From positions 1 through 35,914 of the forward strand of contig JAHHHK010000050.1 of assembly GCA_019359395.1 (NCBI GenBank): 35,914 nucleotides of DNA, read 5' to 3'. Positions 25,392-33,312 of the stretch are shown one piece after another. Positions within the stretch are counted from its first letter, which is position 1; every line of letters begins with the position of its first letter. Both the position numbers and the translations under genes were made by a program. Below the pieces are notes generated by a model, which was given only the letters and a program-made list of their open reading frames with translations, did not search any database and had not been told where the DNA came from. Source of the stretch: Komarekiella atlantica HA4396-MV6. Lineage in GTDB: Bacteria; Cyanobacteriota; Cyanobacteriia; Cyanobacteriales; Nostocaceae.

Positions 25392-26420
25392 CTACTTTTT
25401 CTTCCAAAAAAAATCGTGGTCAATTTGCTCAGTCCGAATCAGATACTCTAGTTGCTTTAAGCGTGTAAATCCTCTAAACAAGAAAGTATCTTCAGCCATA
25501 TCTATTTGACTGAATAAATCAAATAATTGCTGAGCACCGGACTGAGCATTCCAATCACATTTAAATCCGGGTAATATTGTGTTAATTTTCTCGAATGAGA
25601 CTCGATAGCTGCGGTTGTCTGCACCGTTGTCACCAAAGGACAATTTACAATTTGGGAAAATAGCAGCAATAATCTCAGCAATTTCTTTGACACGATAGTT
25701 GTTCGCTGTATCTCCCACGTTGAAGATTTGATTATGTACAATATCCCGTGGCGCTTCTAAGGCGCAGACTATGGCTTTGCAAATATCTAATGCGTGGACT
25801 AATGGACGCCAAGGTGTACCATCACTGGTCATTTTGATTTGTTTTGTAGTCCATGCCAAGCCTGCCAAGTTATTTAAAACAATATCAAAACGCATCCGAG
25901 GAGAAGCGCCAAAGGCAGTGGCATTCCGCATAAAAGTAGGAGAGAAGTCATCGTCAGCTAGTAGTTTGACATCTCGCTCTACTAGAGTTTTGCATTCTGC
26001 GTAGGCTGTTTGAGGATTAATAGGAGATGCTTCTGTGACATCACCTTCGGTAGCAACACCGTAGACACTGCACGAAGACATATATATGAAGCGGCGCACA
26101 CCTATGGCTTTAGCCAGGTTAGCTAGGCGAACTGAACCTAGATGATTAATTTCGTAAGTGATATTCGGTGCTAATTGTCCGGTGGGGTCGTTGGAGAGTT
26201 CCGCCATGTGAACTATTGCTTCCACGCCTTGCAAATCTTCCGGGGTGATGTCACGGATATCTTTGTTGAGGGTTTTGGCTGTCACTTCAGTACCGTTGTA
26301 CAGCCAACCGACTTTATAGAAACCAGTATCGATGCCGAGAACTTCGTGTCCTCGTTCGATTAACAGAGCAGGTAATAATGAGCCAAGATAGCCTTCTGTT
26401 CCGGTTACTAATATTTTCAT
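25392..26420 (-). CDS. NAD-dependent epimerase/dehydratase (extended SDR)
   Basis: A 342-residue extended SDR. It shows the cofactor loop GTEGYLG (7-13), an active-site Ser at 115/116 in SSCSVYG, and Tyr140/Lys144 in the YxxxK motif (YAECK). Domain order and length match nucleotide-sugar epimerases, dehydratases and ketoreductases. It acts on the nucleotide sugar made by RfbF or on a later intermediate. It is not of the RfbG type (no GHTGFKG start), so calling it a CDP-glucose 4,6-dehydratase would be speculative. It is co-directional with the methyltransferase 106 bases downstream. A relic of an acyltransferase lies 33 bases upstream. Confidence 0.9.
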   Translation of the reverse strand: MKILVTGTEGYLGSLLPALLIERGHEVLGIDTGFYKVGWLYNGTEVTAKTLNKDIRDITPEDLQGVEAIVHMAELSNDPTGQLAPNITYEINHLGSVRLANLAKAIGVRRFIYMSSCSVYGVATEGDVTEASPINPQTAYAECKTLVERDVKLLADDDFSPTFMRNATAFGASPRMRFDIVLNNLAGLAWTTKQIKMTSDGTPWRPLVHALDICKAIVCALEAPRDIVHNQIFNVGDTANNYRVKEIAEIIAAIFPNCKLSFGDNGADNRSYRVSFEKINTILPGFKCDWNAQSGAQQLFDLFSQIDMAEDTFLFRGFTRLKQLEYLIRTEQIDHDFFWKKK

Positions 26421-26453
26421 TGTTGTTAAATTCTCTGTATTGATGAGTTCGAT

Positions 26454-26549
26454 TCAATTTCGCTGAGCAATTACTCTAGCGGCTACACCAACCGCATTTG
26501 AGTCAGGAAGAATGTTTTTATTGATGACTGCTGCGACAAATTGTGGCAT
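26454..26549 (-). pseudogene. 3' relic of a hexapeptide-repeat (left-handed beta-helix) acyltransferase
   Basis: Reading leftwards from the ATG at 26549 gives 31 codons and a stop. The peptide contains VAAVINKNILPDSNAVGVAARVI, quoted here by its parts VINKNILPDS and AVGVAARVI. That is the typical end of LbH acyl/acetyltransferases (V-x-K-x-I-P-P-x-S-x-A-x-G-x-P-A-R-V-I). The rest of the gene is missing: the frame breaks up at the palindromic repeat that begins 13 bases upstream. It probably marks an O-acetyltransferase once present in the sugar operon. A short real peptide cannot be excluded. Confidence 0.6.
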
Positions 26550-26561
26550 ACAAATCCTTTG

Positions 26562-26590
26562 GTAGAGACGTTGCAATGCAACGTCTCTAC
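26562..26590. repeat. 29-bp palindrome GTAGAGACGTTGCA-A-TGCAACGTCTCTAC
   Basis: Two perfect 14-bp arms around one base. The GTAGAGACG palindrome is one of the most common dispersed repeats in Nostoc and Anabaena spacers. It abuts the truncated acyltransferase relic. Confidence 0.85.
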
Positions 26591-26896
26591 AATGGTCTAT
26601 CTGTCACATACTCTTTTTTAATTGGTATAACTTTTTGTAGGAATTGTGTGGAGTCTAATACCAACACCACTACTTTCCATTTAAATATCAGTAATACCGG
26701 AAAGTTTCACATATATATGTCAATGCAAACGGTTTTGTAGAACTGATAAAAAATTGGAGGATACAGTTACTTTGGCAAGTAAAAATTAATAGCGATCGCT
26801 CACACATTTCCTGATAGTGTAGAAGTTATTTTAATGTTGCGATCGCTTATTCTTAATTCTACTTGCATCCACCCAACAAGCACAAGCAACTATCTC

Positions 26897-28108
26897 TTAA
26901 GCTACTAGAGTTTCTAGATGCGACGGTTGAGGAATTTGTGCCACAATGGCTTGGCCAATTTCCAAGGAAGATGTAGCAGCAGGAGAAGGAGCATTGCAAA
27001 CATGGATGGAGTTTTGACCTTGAACAATCAAAAAGTCATCCACCAAAGAACCATTGTTCATCAAAGCTTGAGCACGGACTCCCGCATGGGTGGGAACTAA
27101 ATCCTCTGCTTGAACTTCTGGAATTAGTTTTTGCAAGCTTCTCACGAAGGCTGCTTTACTAAAAGAACGAATGATTTCCTGAATACCTTCATCGGCGTGT
27201 TTGGCTGCCAATTTCCAAAAACCGGGATAGGTTATGACTTCCAGAAAATCCCCTAAGTTAAAGTCGGTTTTTTGATAACCTTCGCGCTTCAGGCTGAGCA
27301 CTGCATTTGGCCCTGCATGAACGCTGCTATCAATCATCCGGGTAAAATGAACACCCAAAAAGGGAAAATCTGGATTTGGAACCGGGTAAATTAGCGTCTT
27401 GACTAGATGGCGTTTTTCTGGGATTAGTTCGTAATATTCTCCCCGGAATGGTACAATTTTTGCTTGAGGGTCAACTTGACCTAACTTGGCAATGCGATCG
27501 CTATGCAATCCTGCACAATTAATTACAAAGCGCGTTTCAAAACTACCGTTGTTTGTTTCTAATACCTGATTTTTACCACTTGGGGAGATTTTCAGAACTT
27601 TCGTATTGAGGTATAAGTCTCCGCCTTGTTGTTGAATTAACTCAGCATATTTCAAACAAACTTGCTTGTAATTAACAATCCCAGTTGAGAAGACCCGAAC
27701 TCCACCTACACATTTTACATGAGGTTCAATTTCTTTAACTTCCTCTGGGCTGATTCTCTGGACTGCTATGCCATTTTCTAAGCCTCGCGTGTAAAGCTTT
27801 TCCAGACGTGGTAGCTCTTGTTCTTCTGTGGCAACAATTACTTTACCGCAAACTTCATGCTCAATTCCATATTCTTGGCAGAATTCTACCATTGAGCGAC
27901 TACCGTCACGACAAAATTTAGCTTTGAAACTCCCCGGCTTATAGTAAATACCAGAATGAATCACTCCACTATTATTACCGGTTTGATGAAAGGCCCATTG
28001 GCTCTCTTTTTCTAGTACTAAAATACGTGCATTGGCATAGCGTTTACCTAAAGCTAATCCAGTGGAAAGTCCGACTATTCCCCCGCCTATAATCGCAAAA
28101 TCATACAT
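26897..28108 (-). CDS. lhgO: L-2-hydroxyglutarate oxidase-like FAD protein (LhgO/DAO family)
   Basis: A 403-residue FAD oxidoreductase with the dinucleotide motif IIGGGIVGLS (6-15) and the LhgO signature HQTGNNSGVIHSGIYYKPGS near 41-60. The family end GVRAQA...APSPAATSSLEIG is complete. Known members oxidise L-2-hydroxyglutarate to 2-oxoglutarate, passing electrons to the quinone pool or oxygen. It lies between rfbF (57 bases) and the sugar genes, and a homologue is, from memory, at the same place in the Anabaena HEP island. The role in polysaccharide synthesis is unknown: it may oxidise a sugar intermediate, or provide 2-oxoglutarate for the PhyH-type oxygenase downstream. Confidence 0.9.
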   Translation of the reverse strand: MYDFAIIGGGIVGLSTGLALGKRYANARILVLEKESQWAFHQTGNNSGVIHSGIYYKPGSFKAKFCRDGSRSMVEFCQEYGIEHEVCGKVIVATEEQELPRLEKLYTRGLENGIAVQRISPEEVKEIEPHVKCVGGVRVFSTGIVNYKQVCLKYAELIQQQGGDLYLNTKVLKISPSGKNQVLETNNGSFETRFVINCAGLHSDRIAKLGQVDPQAKIVPFRGEYYELIPEKRHLVKTLIYPVPNPDFPFLGVHFTRMIDSSVHAGPNAVLSLKREGYQKTDFNLGDFLEVITYPGFWKLAAKHADEGIQEIIRSFSKAAFVRSLQKLIPEVQAEDLVPTHAGVRAQALMNNGSLVDDFLIVQGQNSIHVCNAPSPAATSSLEIGQAIVAQIPQPSHLETLVA

Positions 28109-28165
28109 TAGTATTATCGCACCTGGAGCCAGAGTATTAAAGTGTTTGCAGATAAAACTTATTAT

Positions 28166-28939
28166 CTACCATACCTTCCAAGGAGCCTGACTGTTCTTCC
28201 ATAGCTCCTCTAGGTAGTTTTTATCGCGTAAAGTATCCATCGGTTGCCAAAAACCGTGATGCTTGAAAGCAGATAGCTGTTCCATATCAGCTAGCTTTTC
28301 TAATGGCTCTTGTTCCCAAACAGTAGAATCATCAGCAATCAAATTAATTACTTCTGGTTCTAGGACAAAATAACCGCCATTAATCCAAGCACCATCACCT
28401 TCAGGTTTTTCCCGGAAGCTGGTAATTTTAGTTTGCTCATTTCCTAAAGAAATAGCACCAAAACGTCCCGCTGGCTGAACTGCGGTGAGCGTTGCTAAGG
28501 TATTTTGTTCTCTATGAAAGTTCATTAGCTCTGTGATATTTATATCACTTACACCATCACCATAGGTAAAGCAAAAAGTGTCATTACCAACATGTTCGCT
28601 GATGCGCTTTAAACGTCCACCTGTCATTGTATTATCACCTGTATTCACTAAGGTGATTCGCCAGGGTTCAGCATAACCAAAATGTACATTCATCTGGTTA
28701 AATCGCAAATCAAAGGTAACATCTGACATGTGTAAGAAGTAGTTGGCAAAATACTCCTTAATTATGTAACCTTTGTAACCGCAACAAATAATGAAATCAT
28801 TAATGCCGTGGGCAGAGTAGGTTTTCATTATATGCCATAGAATTGGTTTGCCACCAATTTCAACCATCGGCTTGGGTTTGATACTAGTTTCTTCACTGAG
28901 GCGTGTACCAAGCCCTCCAGCCAAAATCACCGCTTTCAT
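28166..28939 (-). CDS. rfbF: Glucose-1-phosphate cytidylyltransferase
   Basis: A 257-residue nucleotidyltransferase of exactly the usual RfbF length. It has the loop GGLGTRL (8-14), KPKPMVEIGGKPILWHI (21-37), TYGDGVSD, REKPEGDGAWINGGYF and the family ending GFWQPMDTLRDKNYLE. It makes CDP-glucose from CTP and glucose-1-phosphate, the entry to CDP-deoxysugars. GAGGT lies 7 bases before the ATG. It is the first gene of the island's sugar block, and a terminator of the upstream signalling operon separates the two units, so a promoter should lie in 28940-29172. Confidence 0.95.
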   Translation of the reverse strand: MKAVILAGGLGTRLSEETSIKPKPMVEIGGKPILWHIMKTYSAHGINDFIICCGYKGYIIKEYFANYFLHMSDVTFDLRFNQMNVHFGYAEPWRITLVNTGDNTMTGGRLKRISEHVGNDTFCFTYGDGVSDINITELMNFHREQNTLATLTAVQPAGRFGAISLGNEQTKITSFREKPEGDGAWINGGYFVLEPEVINLIADDSTVWEQEPLEKLADMEQLSAFKHHGFWQPMDTLRDKNYLEELWKNSQAPWKVW

Positions 28940-29256
28940 GCAATTACCTCGGAGATTTGCAGGTAGATTATTATTTGACTTTTACGATATGAAGAGGATG
29001 CACTTGGATAGAGAAAAATTGATTTCTAATTTATTTTTCTCCGTCAATAATCTAACGAAGATTTTATTCAAAATTATGAAGGAATGATAAATTAAAAACT
29101 TTTGTCTGTGAAAGCTTCATAAATATATAGAAACCGGAAAATTCCATATTAATTGAAATACAAAATCTACCTAAAAAACAATCAGGGTTAGCAGAAGCTA
29201 ACCCTGATTAAGACTGATTTTTCTCAATCACAACCAATATTTGCTAGTAACAAAAT
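28940..29256. other. 317-base spacer with operon terminator and putative rfbF promoter
   Basis: Holds the strong terminator at 29173-29209. Between it and rfbF is AT-rich sequence with no ORF that has a ribosome site and recognisable content. Confidence 0.55.
29173..29209 (-). terminator. Rho-independent terminator of the vWA-PP2C-kinase operon
   Basis: AATCAGGGTTAGC (29180-29192) pairs perfectly over 13 bp with GCTAACCCTGATT (29197-29209) around an AGAA loop. On the minus strand the stem is followed by G and six T residues (29178-29173). It is 47 bases after the kinase stop. This is the best terminator in the window. Confidence 0.92.
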
Positions 29257-31437
29257 TTACTTTTTGTTGTTAGCTTTTTCTAACATACTTGAGCTTTGGA
29301 ATAAACTGTCACATTTGTTTTCTACGACTACGCACATATGGCTGAGTGCTTGCTGGTAATTATCCATATCGTCTTGCTCAAGAGATATTTTAGCAGCTGT
29401 TTGTAAATCCTCAATAGCTTGCGTACGGTTTTGGTTAGATTTAGTGCCACTATATTGTGAAAGTTCATAACGAACCATACCTCGTTTAAGATACACTTTC
29501 GCTAGCTTGGGATTGAGATTTAGTGCTTGATTAAAGTTGGCTATTGCTTCTTTGTATTCTTGAGCGTAATCGCTGCTATATTGAGCGATTTGATAATAGG
29601 CAACACCGCGCTGAAAATAAGCTTCTGTTTTGGAAGAATTGAGGTCTATTGCTTCGGTAAAATCTGCTATGGCTTTTCTATAACCTTTTTGAGAATCACC
29701 GCTGTATTTAGCAATTTGAGCGCGGACAATACCTCGCCTAATTAAAGCTTCTACTTCATTACTATCGAGGCGTAGGGCATTATTAAAGTCTGCGATCGCC
29801 AGGTTATACTCTTTGTCAGGGTCGTTACTATATTCAGCGAGCATATAGAGAGCATTACCCCGATTCACAAAAGCTTTAATTTCTTGAGGATTGATTTGCA
29901 GAGCTTGGCTATAGTCTGTACGTGCGCCTTCATAGTCTTTCAAATTGTAGCGGGCATTGCCCCGATTGACGCGAGCTTTCGCATTTTTGGGATCTTTTCC
30001 TATTGCTTGACTGAAGTTTTCAATTGCTAGATCATAGTCTCGCACTTTGTAAGCAGCATGACCCTGTTTATAATAATCTGCGAAGCTAAGAGTATCTTTT
30101 TTAATTGGCTGACGAGGCTTTAATGTTTGTTGAGTGTAAGCATTTTGGAAAACAAACGGACGAGTAAATTTAATCATTACGTCCAAATATCCCAAAACAC
30201 CAAAACCCAGCAAGCAACAAATAATCGGGTATAATTTTGGTCTTCTGGAAGGTTGATAAGGCGCAACACTTTGGGTAATTGGCTGCCAATAATTGACTGC
30301 GTGCGTTGGTATGCCTGGCTGTGGTGAACGTGGAGTTTGATTGTAGCGTCTTTTCGATTTGATTCGCGGTTGTAGATGTTCTCTACTTTCTATAGCCCGA
30401 TGGGATGGAAAGGGGTCACGTCCGCCTAATCGCGATGTTCGTTCACACCAGGGACAGCTTTGCAGATGATTGTTGTAGCGATGCTGGGGATTTACAGTAC
30501 AGCTAATCAGGCTATCTTCGGCTTCAGCTAGTGCCGATAGCCAGGTTTGAGCGCTAGGGCGTAGGTGTGGGCTGTTGTGACCTTCTTCAAAACAACGCAC
30601 AAATAATTCTTGTAAGTTGGGATGGAGAATTTCCCAAGCGGGTGCAATTGGGGTAGGCAGGTAGGGTACGCGCCGCTGTTTACTGTAAGTAAAATGTCCA
30701 GCAGCAATGCGTGCTTCATAGGGGGGTGGCTCAACAGCGCCTTGAAAGATGCCAGAAAATGGGTGCGTGCCTTCCATTAATAATTGGAATACCAGCACTG
30801 CTAACCCAAATAAGTCGTGGGAAATTTCGCGATCGTGTTGGGCAAAAGTTTTATTCTGTAGTTCTGGTGGGGTAAACTCTGGTTTACCCACTGAGCAGCG
30901 GTAAACAATATGGTTGCTTGGGTCGCGTACTTGGAAAGAATCTGTGTCTACCAAGGTAACGAGTGCTGTATCGCTGACGAGGATATTTGACTCATTCACA
31001 TCGCCAACGCAATATCCACTAGCGTGTAGAGCAGCGAAAGCCGCCGCTAGGTTCCGAGCCGTGCGGAGCAGGTATTGATAATTGAATAAAGGGCAGTGTT
31101 GGCGACGGGTTCTGGGGTTGTAAAAGTCGATGATTGGACGCATCCCTTGAATGCGTGGCATTAAGAAGCCGATGACGCCACCGCTGCCATCTGCCGATCG
31201 CAATAAAACTTCTGGCCAAGCGATGGAGATATGCCCTAAACTAGCCGTAGGGTTTTCCGGCGGGTTGGCAAGCATCGCCTGGAGTTTGTCAGCATGGGCA
31301 ACAGTTGGCTTGTGATAAATCTTTGCCACCATATTGCTATCGGATGGCAGTGCATAGACACAAGCTTCACCGCCACGACCCAGACTGACACTGAGGTTGA
31401 GAATTTCTTGCTTAGGAAGACAACGTAGTACCTGCAT
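29257..31437 (-). CDS. YegI-type protein kinase with zinc ribbon-like motif, one membrane segment and TPR repeats
   Basis: A 726-residue protein. Residues 15-300 are a Ser/Thr kinase-like domain of the TerY-P/YegI group: glycine loop LGRGGEACVY, Lys39 in VAKIY, catalytic Asp146 and Asn151 in GDVNESN, and DTD (164-166) in place of DFG. A Cys/His cluster follows (C313, H324, C328, C331; CPWC). After a basic linker there is one membrane segment at about 403-422. Residues 452-700 form about six TPR units, several with inserts (AEYSNDPDKEY). The positive charges before the membrane segment put the kinase inside and the TPRs outside, by the positive-inside rule. It is the third gene of the triad, paired with a PP2C phosphatase and a vWA protein. 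The target is unknown. Confidence 0.92.
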   Translation of the reverse strand: MQVLRCLPKQEILNLSVSLGRGGEACVYALPSDSNMVAKIYHKPTVAHADKLQAMLANPPENPTASLGHISIAWPEVLLRSADGSGGVIGFLMPRIQGMRPIIDFYNPRTRRQHCPLFNYQYLLRTARNLAAAFAALHASGYCVGDVNESNILVSDTALVTLVDTDSFQVRDPSNHIVYRCSVGKPEFTPPELQNKTFAQHDREISHDLFGLAVLVFQLLMEGTHPFSGIFQGAVEPPPYEARIAAGHFTYSKQRRVPYLPTPIAPAWEILHPNLQELFVRCFEEGHNSPHLRPSAQTWLSALAEAEDSLISCTVNPQHRYNNHLQSCPWCERTSRLGGRDPFPSHRAIESREHLQPRIKSKRRYNQTPRSPQPGIPTHAVNYWQPITQSVAPYQPSRRPKLYPIICCLLGFGVLGYLDVMIKFTRPFVFQNAYTQQTLKPRQPIKKDTLSFADYYKQGHAAYKVRDYDLAIENFSQAIGKDPKNAKARVNRGNARYNLKDYEGARTDYSQALQINPQEIKAFVNRGNALYMLAEYSNDPDKEYNLAIADFNNALRLDSNEVEALIRRGIVRAQIAKYSGDSQKGYRKAIADFTEAIDLNSSKTEAYFQRGVAYYQIAQYSSDYAQEYKEAIANFNQALNLNPKLAKVYLKRGMVRYELSQYSGTKSNQNRTQAIEDLQTAAKISLEQDDMDNYQQALSHMCVVVENKCDSLFQSSSMLEKANNKK

Positions 31438-31490
31438 GGTGAATTACCGCTAACGGGAGTTGTTTAAAATGCCAAACACTAAACTATTGC

Positions 31491-32273
31491 CTATGAGTTG
31501 CTCAATGCAGCAATAATGAGTGTTAAATCGTCATCAGTGCGTTGCGTAATCCGCTCTGAGCGTAAAAAGCTTACCAACTGTTCTTTTGCCACTGTCTTAT
31601 CCTCAGAATTCGCTACAAACTCAAACAGAGGAAAAAAGAACGGTTTATGAGGTTCACTAACAACCATATTCAAAGCCAGCATTTGTAGTCCGTCGGTAAG
31701 GACACCAACATTGATTATGTCTTCACGCCATAATCTCATCTGCGCTGTATCTAAAGCACTGGCCGAAGTCAAAAAAGTGGTTTCGTTGATGTATTCGCCG
31801 CTGTCAGGCATGGTTAGTGCGAGGAGGTTGCCCATGCTATCTTTGGCTACGGCCAAACCATCACCTATCTGTGCCACAGCTACAACTTCTGGCGTGGCAA
31901 CCAGAAGAATTAAGGTAGTCGCTAATTCTTGAGGCTGTTTATTACAAGCAGCCGCCTCATCTTCCACAGCTTTTTTGGCGGCCACCATCGCCTCGCTCAA
32001 TAGCGATCGCACATTGGTATCATCAGTCAAGAACTTCCGGGTAACTTGTTTGATGGAAATATTTTCTATTGCTGTTTCCACAGCAACCATTGCCCCCACT
32101 TTCCCCTGGCTTGCTGAACCTGCACCATCTGCTGCCGCTACTACTAAAACATTATCTGATAATATCTGCCAGTGGTGAGCGTCTTGACACAACTGCTTGT
32201 TCTTTAAGTGGCTTGTACCACATACAGACGCAGCTACTACCCGCCATTGAGCAATCTGTTTTGATGTGTTCAT
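31491..32273 (-). CDS. PP2C-family Ser/Thr phosphatase (PphC/YegK-like)
   Basis: A 260-residue PP2C domain with the metal-binding acids in order: D31 in CQDAH, D49 in AADGAGSA, D138 in QIGDG, D194 in LTDG and D247/D248 in TDDDLTLI. There is no signal peptide or membrane segment, so it is cytosolic. It probably reverses phosphorylation by the kinase encoded 53 bases downstream, as in the yegL-yegK-yegI arrangement of E. coli, and may act on the vWA protein or its partner. It lies 51 bases after the vWA gene in one operon. Confidence 0.92.
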   Translation of the reverse strand: MNTSKQIAQWRVVAASVCGTSHLKNKQLCQDAHHWQILSDNVLVVAAADGAGSASQGKVGAMVAVETAIENISIKQVTRKFLTDDTNVRSLLSEAMVAAKKAVEDEAAACNKQPQELATTLILLVATPEVVAVAQIGDGLAVAKDSMGNLLALTMPDSGEYINETTFLTSASALDTAQMRLWREDIINVGVLTDGLQMLALNMVVSEPHKPFFFPLFEFVANSEDKTVAKEQLVSFLRSERITQRTDDDLTLIIAALSNS

Positions 32274-32324
32274 AAATTTTATTCCAACAGCTCGCTGTCG
32301 TTAACATCAAGCTGCCATCTTTAA

Positions 32325-32999
32325 TTAAACAGCCCCCCAGCCAATTGGTGGTAGTGCCACCTGTTCGTCTACCTGTGAATGGGAAACAGCTGACATACTA
32401 GCTGACAGCCAGACAAACATCTCGATAAAGTTTAGACCTTTGAGTTTTAGAGGAGTACGCACAGTAATTTGATTTAAGCGCGTCATGTTCGCGTTTTCGA
32501 CACCGACAGTAAAGAAAGCTACACGTTTGCTTGCTTCATCTCCTTGTAGGCGCTGCGCCGCTTGCTCTACCACATTGTCTTGCTCACCCTGTGGCTCACC
32601 ATCAGTGATCATAAATACCCAAGGACGATAGTAAGCAATGCCGTTAGAACGATATTGAGATTTGCGCTCTTGAATTATGTCCAAGGCTTTATGAATTCCC
32701 GAACCCATCGTAGTCAGTCCTTGTGCTGTCAAAATGGGGGGATTGAATTGATCAGCAGTCACAAAATCTTGCACTACGTTGACATTGCTATCAAAGGTAA
32801 CTATCGCTACCTCTACCCGTCTTGCTGCCAAGGAATTTTTCACTAATTCATCTTTCAAACTCAGCAACCCCTGATTTAAAGCCTCAATCGGCTCTCCTTG
32901 CATTGAGCCAGATGTGTCTAGTAGTAGCACGCACGGACAACGTGGTTCTGGGTTTTCCGCAAACTCCACAACTTCATCAAGTCTTAATGTATCATGCAT
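32325..32999 (-). CDS. TerY/YegL-like von Willebrand factor A protein
   Basis: A vWA domain with a full metal-ion-dependent adhesion site. Numbered from an upstream GTG at 33074, these are D53-T-S-G-S57 in LLLDTSGSM, T121/T122 in GLTTMGSG and D158 in ITDGEP. The run EFAENPEPRCPCVLLLDTSG is close to the E. coli YegL start. The ATG at 32999 gives 13 residues before that run, as in the family, and is preferred; GTG at 33074 would add 25 residues but neither start has a good ribosome site. It is first of the triad, before the phosphatase and kinase. Such proteins are thought to serve as binding scaffolds in Ter-type stress signalling; the ligand is unknown. Confidence 0.9.
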   Translation of the reverse strand: MHDTLRLDEVVEFAENPEPRCPCVLLLDTSGSMQGEPIEALNQGLLSLKDELVKNSLAARRVEVAIVTFDSNVNVVQDFVTADQFNPPILTAQGLTTMGSGIHKALDIIQERKSQYRSNGIAYYRPWVFMITDGEPQGEQDNVVEQAAQRLQGDEASKRVAFFTVGVENANMTRLNQITVRTPLKLKGLNFIEMFVWLSASMSAVSHSQVDEQVALPPIGWGAV

Positions 33000-33183
33000 A
33001 ACTTTTTGTGTTATGTTATAGTCCAAAGCTTTATTTACCTCGTTCTCAAAGTATATAGTTTCTGATGCCGACACGACTACAGATATGATGTTTGGCAGTA
33101 GATACTTTAATTTTTATTAAACAGAATATTTTCACAAGAATCTCTACATATTTAAGGAACTCTTAATCACGACTAGACTGCGT

Positions 33184-33312
33184 TTAATAAATAAAGAATT
33201 TATCAGGAGCTAACATTACCTGTTGTAGTGGATCTACCAAAAATTCTATCTCTTCATAACTAGGATACAATAAATACGTAAATATTCCTAGATAAGTTTT
33301 TAAAGATTTCAT
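33184..33312 (-). CDS. Small protein of 42 residues with a strong ribosome site, unrecognised
   Basis: Minus-strand ATG at 33312, stop at 33184. GGAGG (33322-33326 on the plus strand as CCTCC) lies 9 bases before the ATG, one of the strongest Shine-Dalgarno sites in the window. The peptide starts MKSLKTYLGIFTYLLYPSYE, continues EIEFLVDPLQQVMLAPD and ends KFFIY. It is aromatic and acidic with no clear membrane helix, signal peptide or cysteines. It is co-directional with the vWA gene 184 bases downstream (110 to the GTG) and may be the first gene of that operon or have its own promoter. I do not recognise the family. Length is below usual annotation cut-offs, so it may be missed by gene callers. 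Confidence 0.6.
   Translation of the reverse strand: MKSLKTYLGIFTYLLYPSYEEIEFLVDPLQQVMLAPDKFFIY

Larger units (their letters stand above)
26421..26896. other. 476-base spacer: gene relic, palindromic repeat and HIP1 sites
   Basis: From left to right it contains the 3' relic of a hexapeptide acyltransferase (26454-26549), the GTAGAGACG palindrome (26562-26590), AT-rich unique sequence, and two HIP1 octamers (near 26791 and 26840). The promoter for the SDR gene should be in the part nearest 26420, unless it is read through from lhgO. Confidence 0.6.

Noticed and set aside
25502-25741. 79-codon minus-strand frame inside the SDR gene
   Set aside because: A shadow frame of the SDR, whose own motifs are complete across this region.
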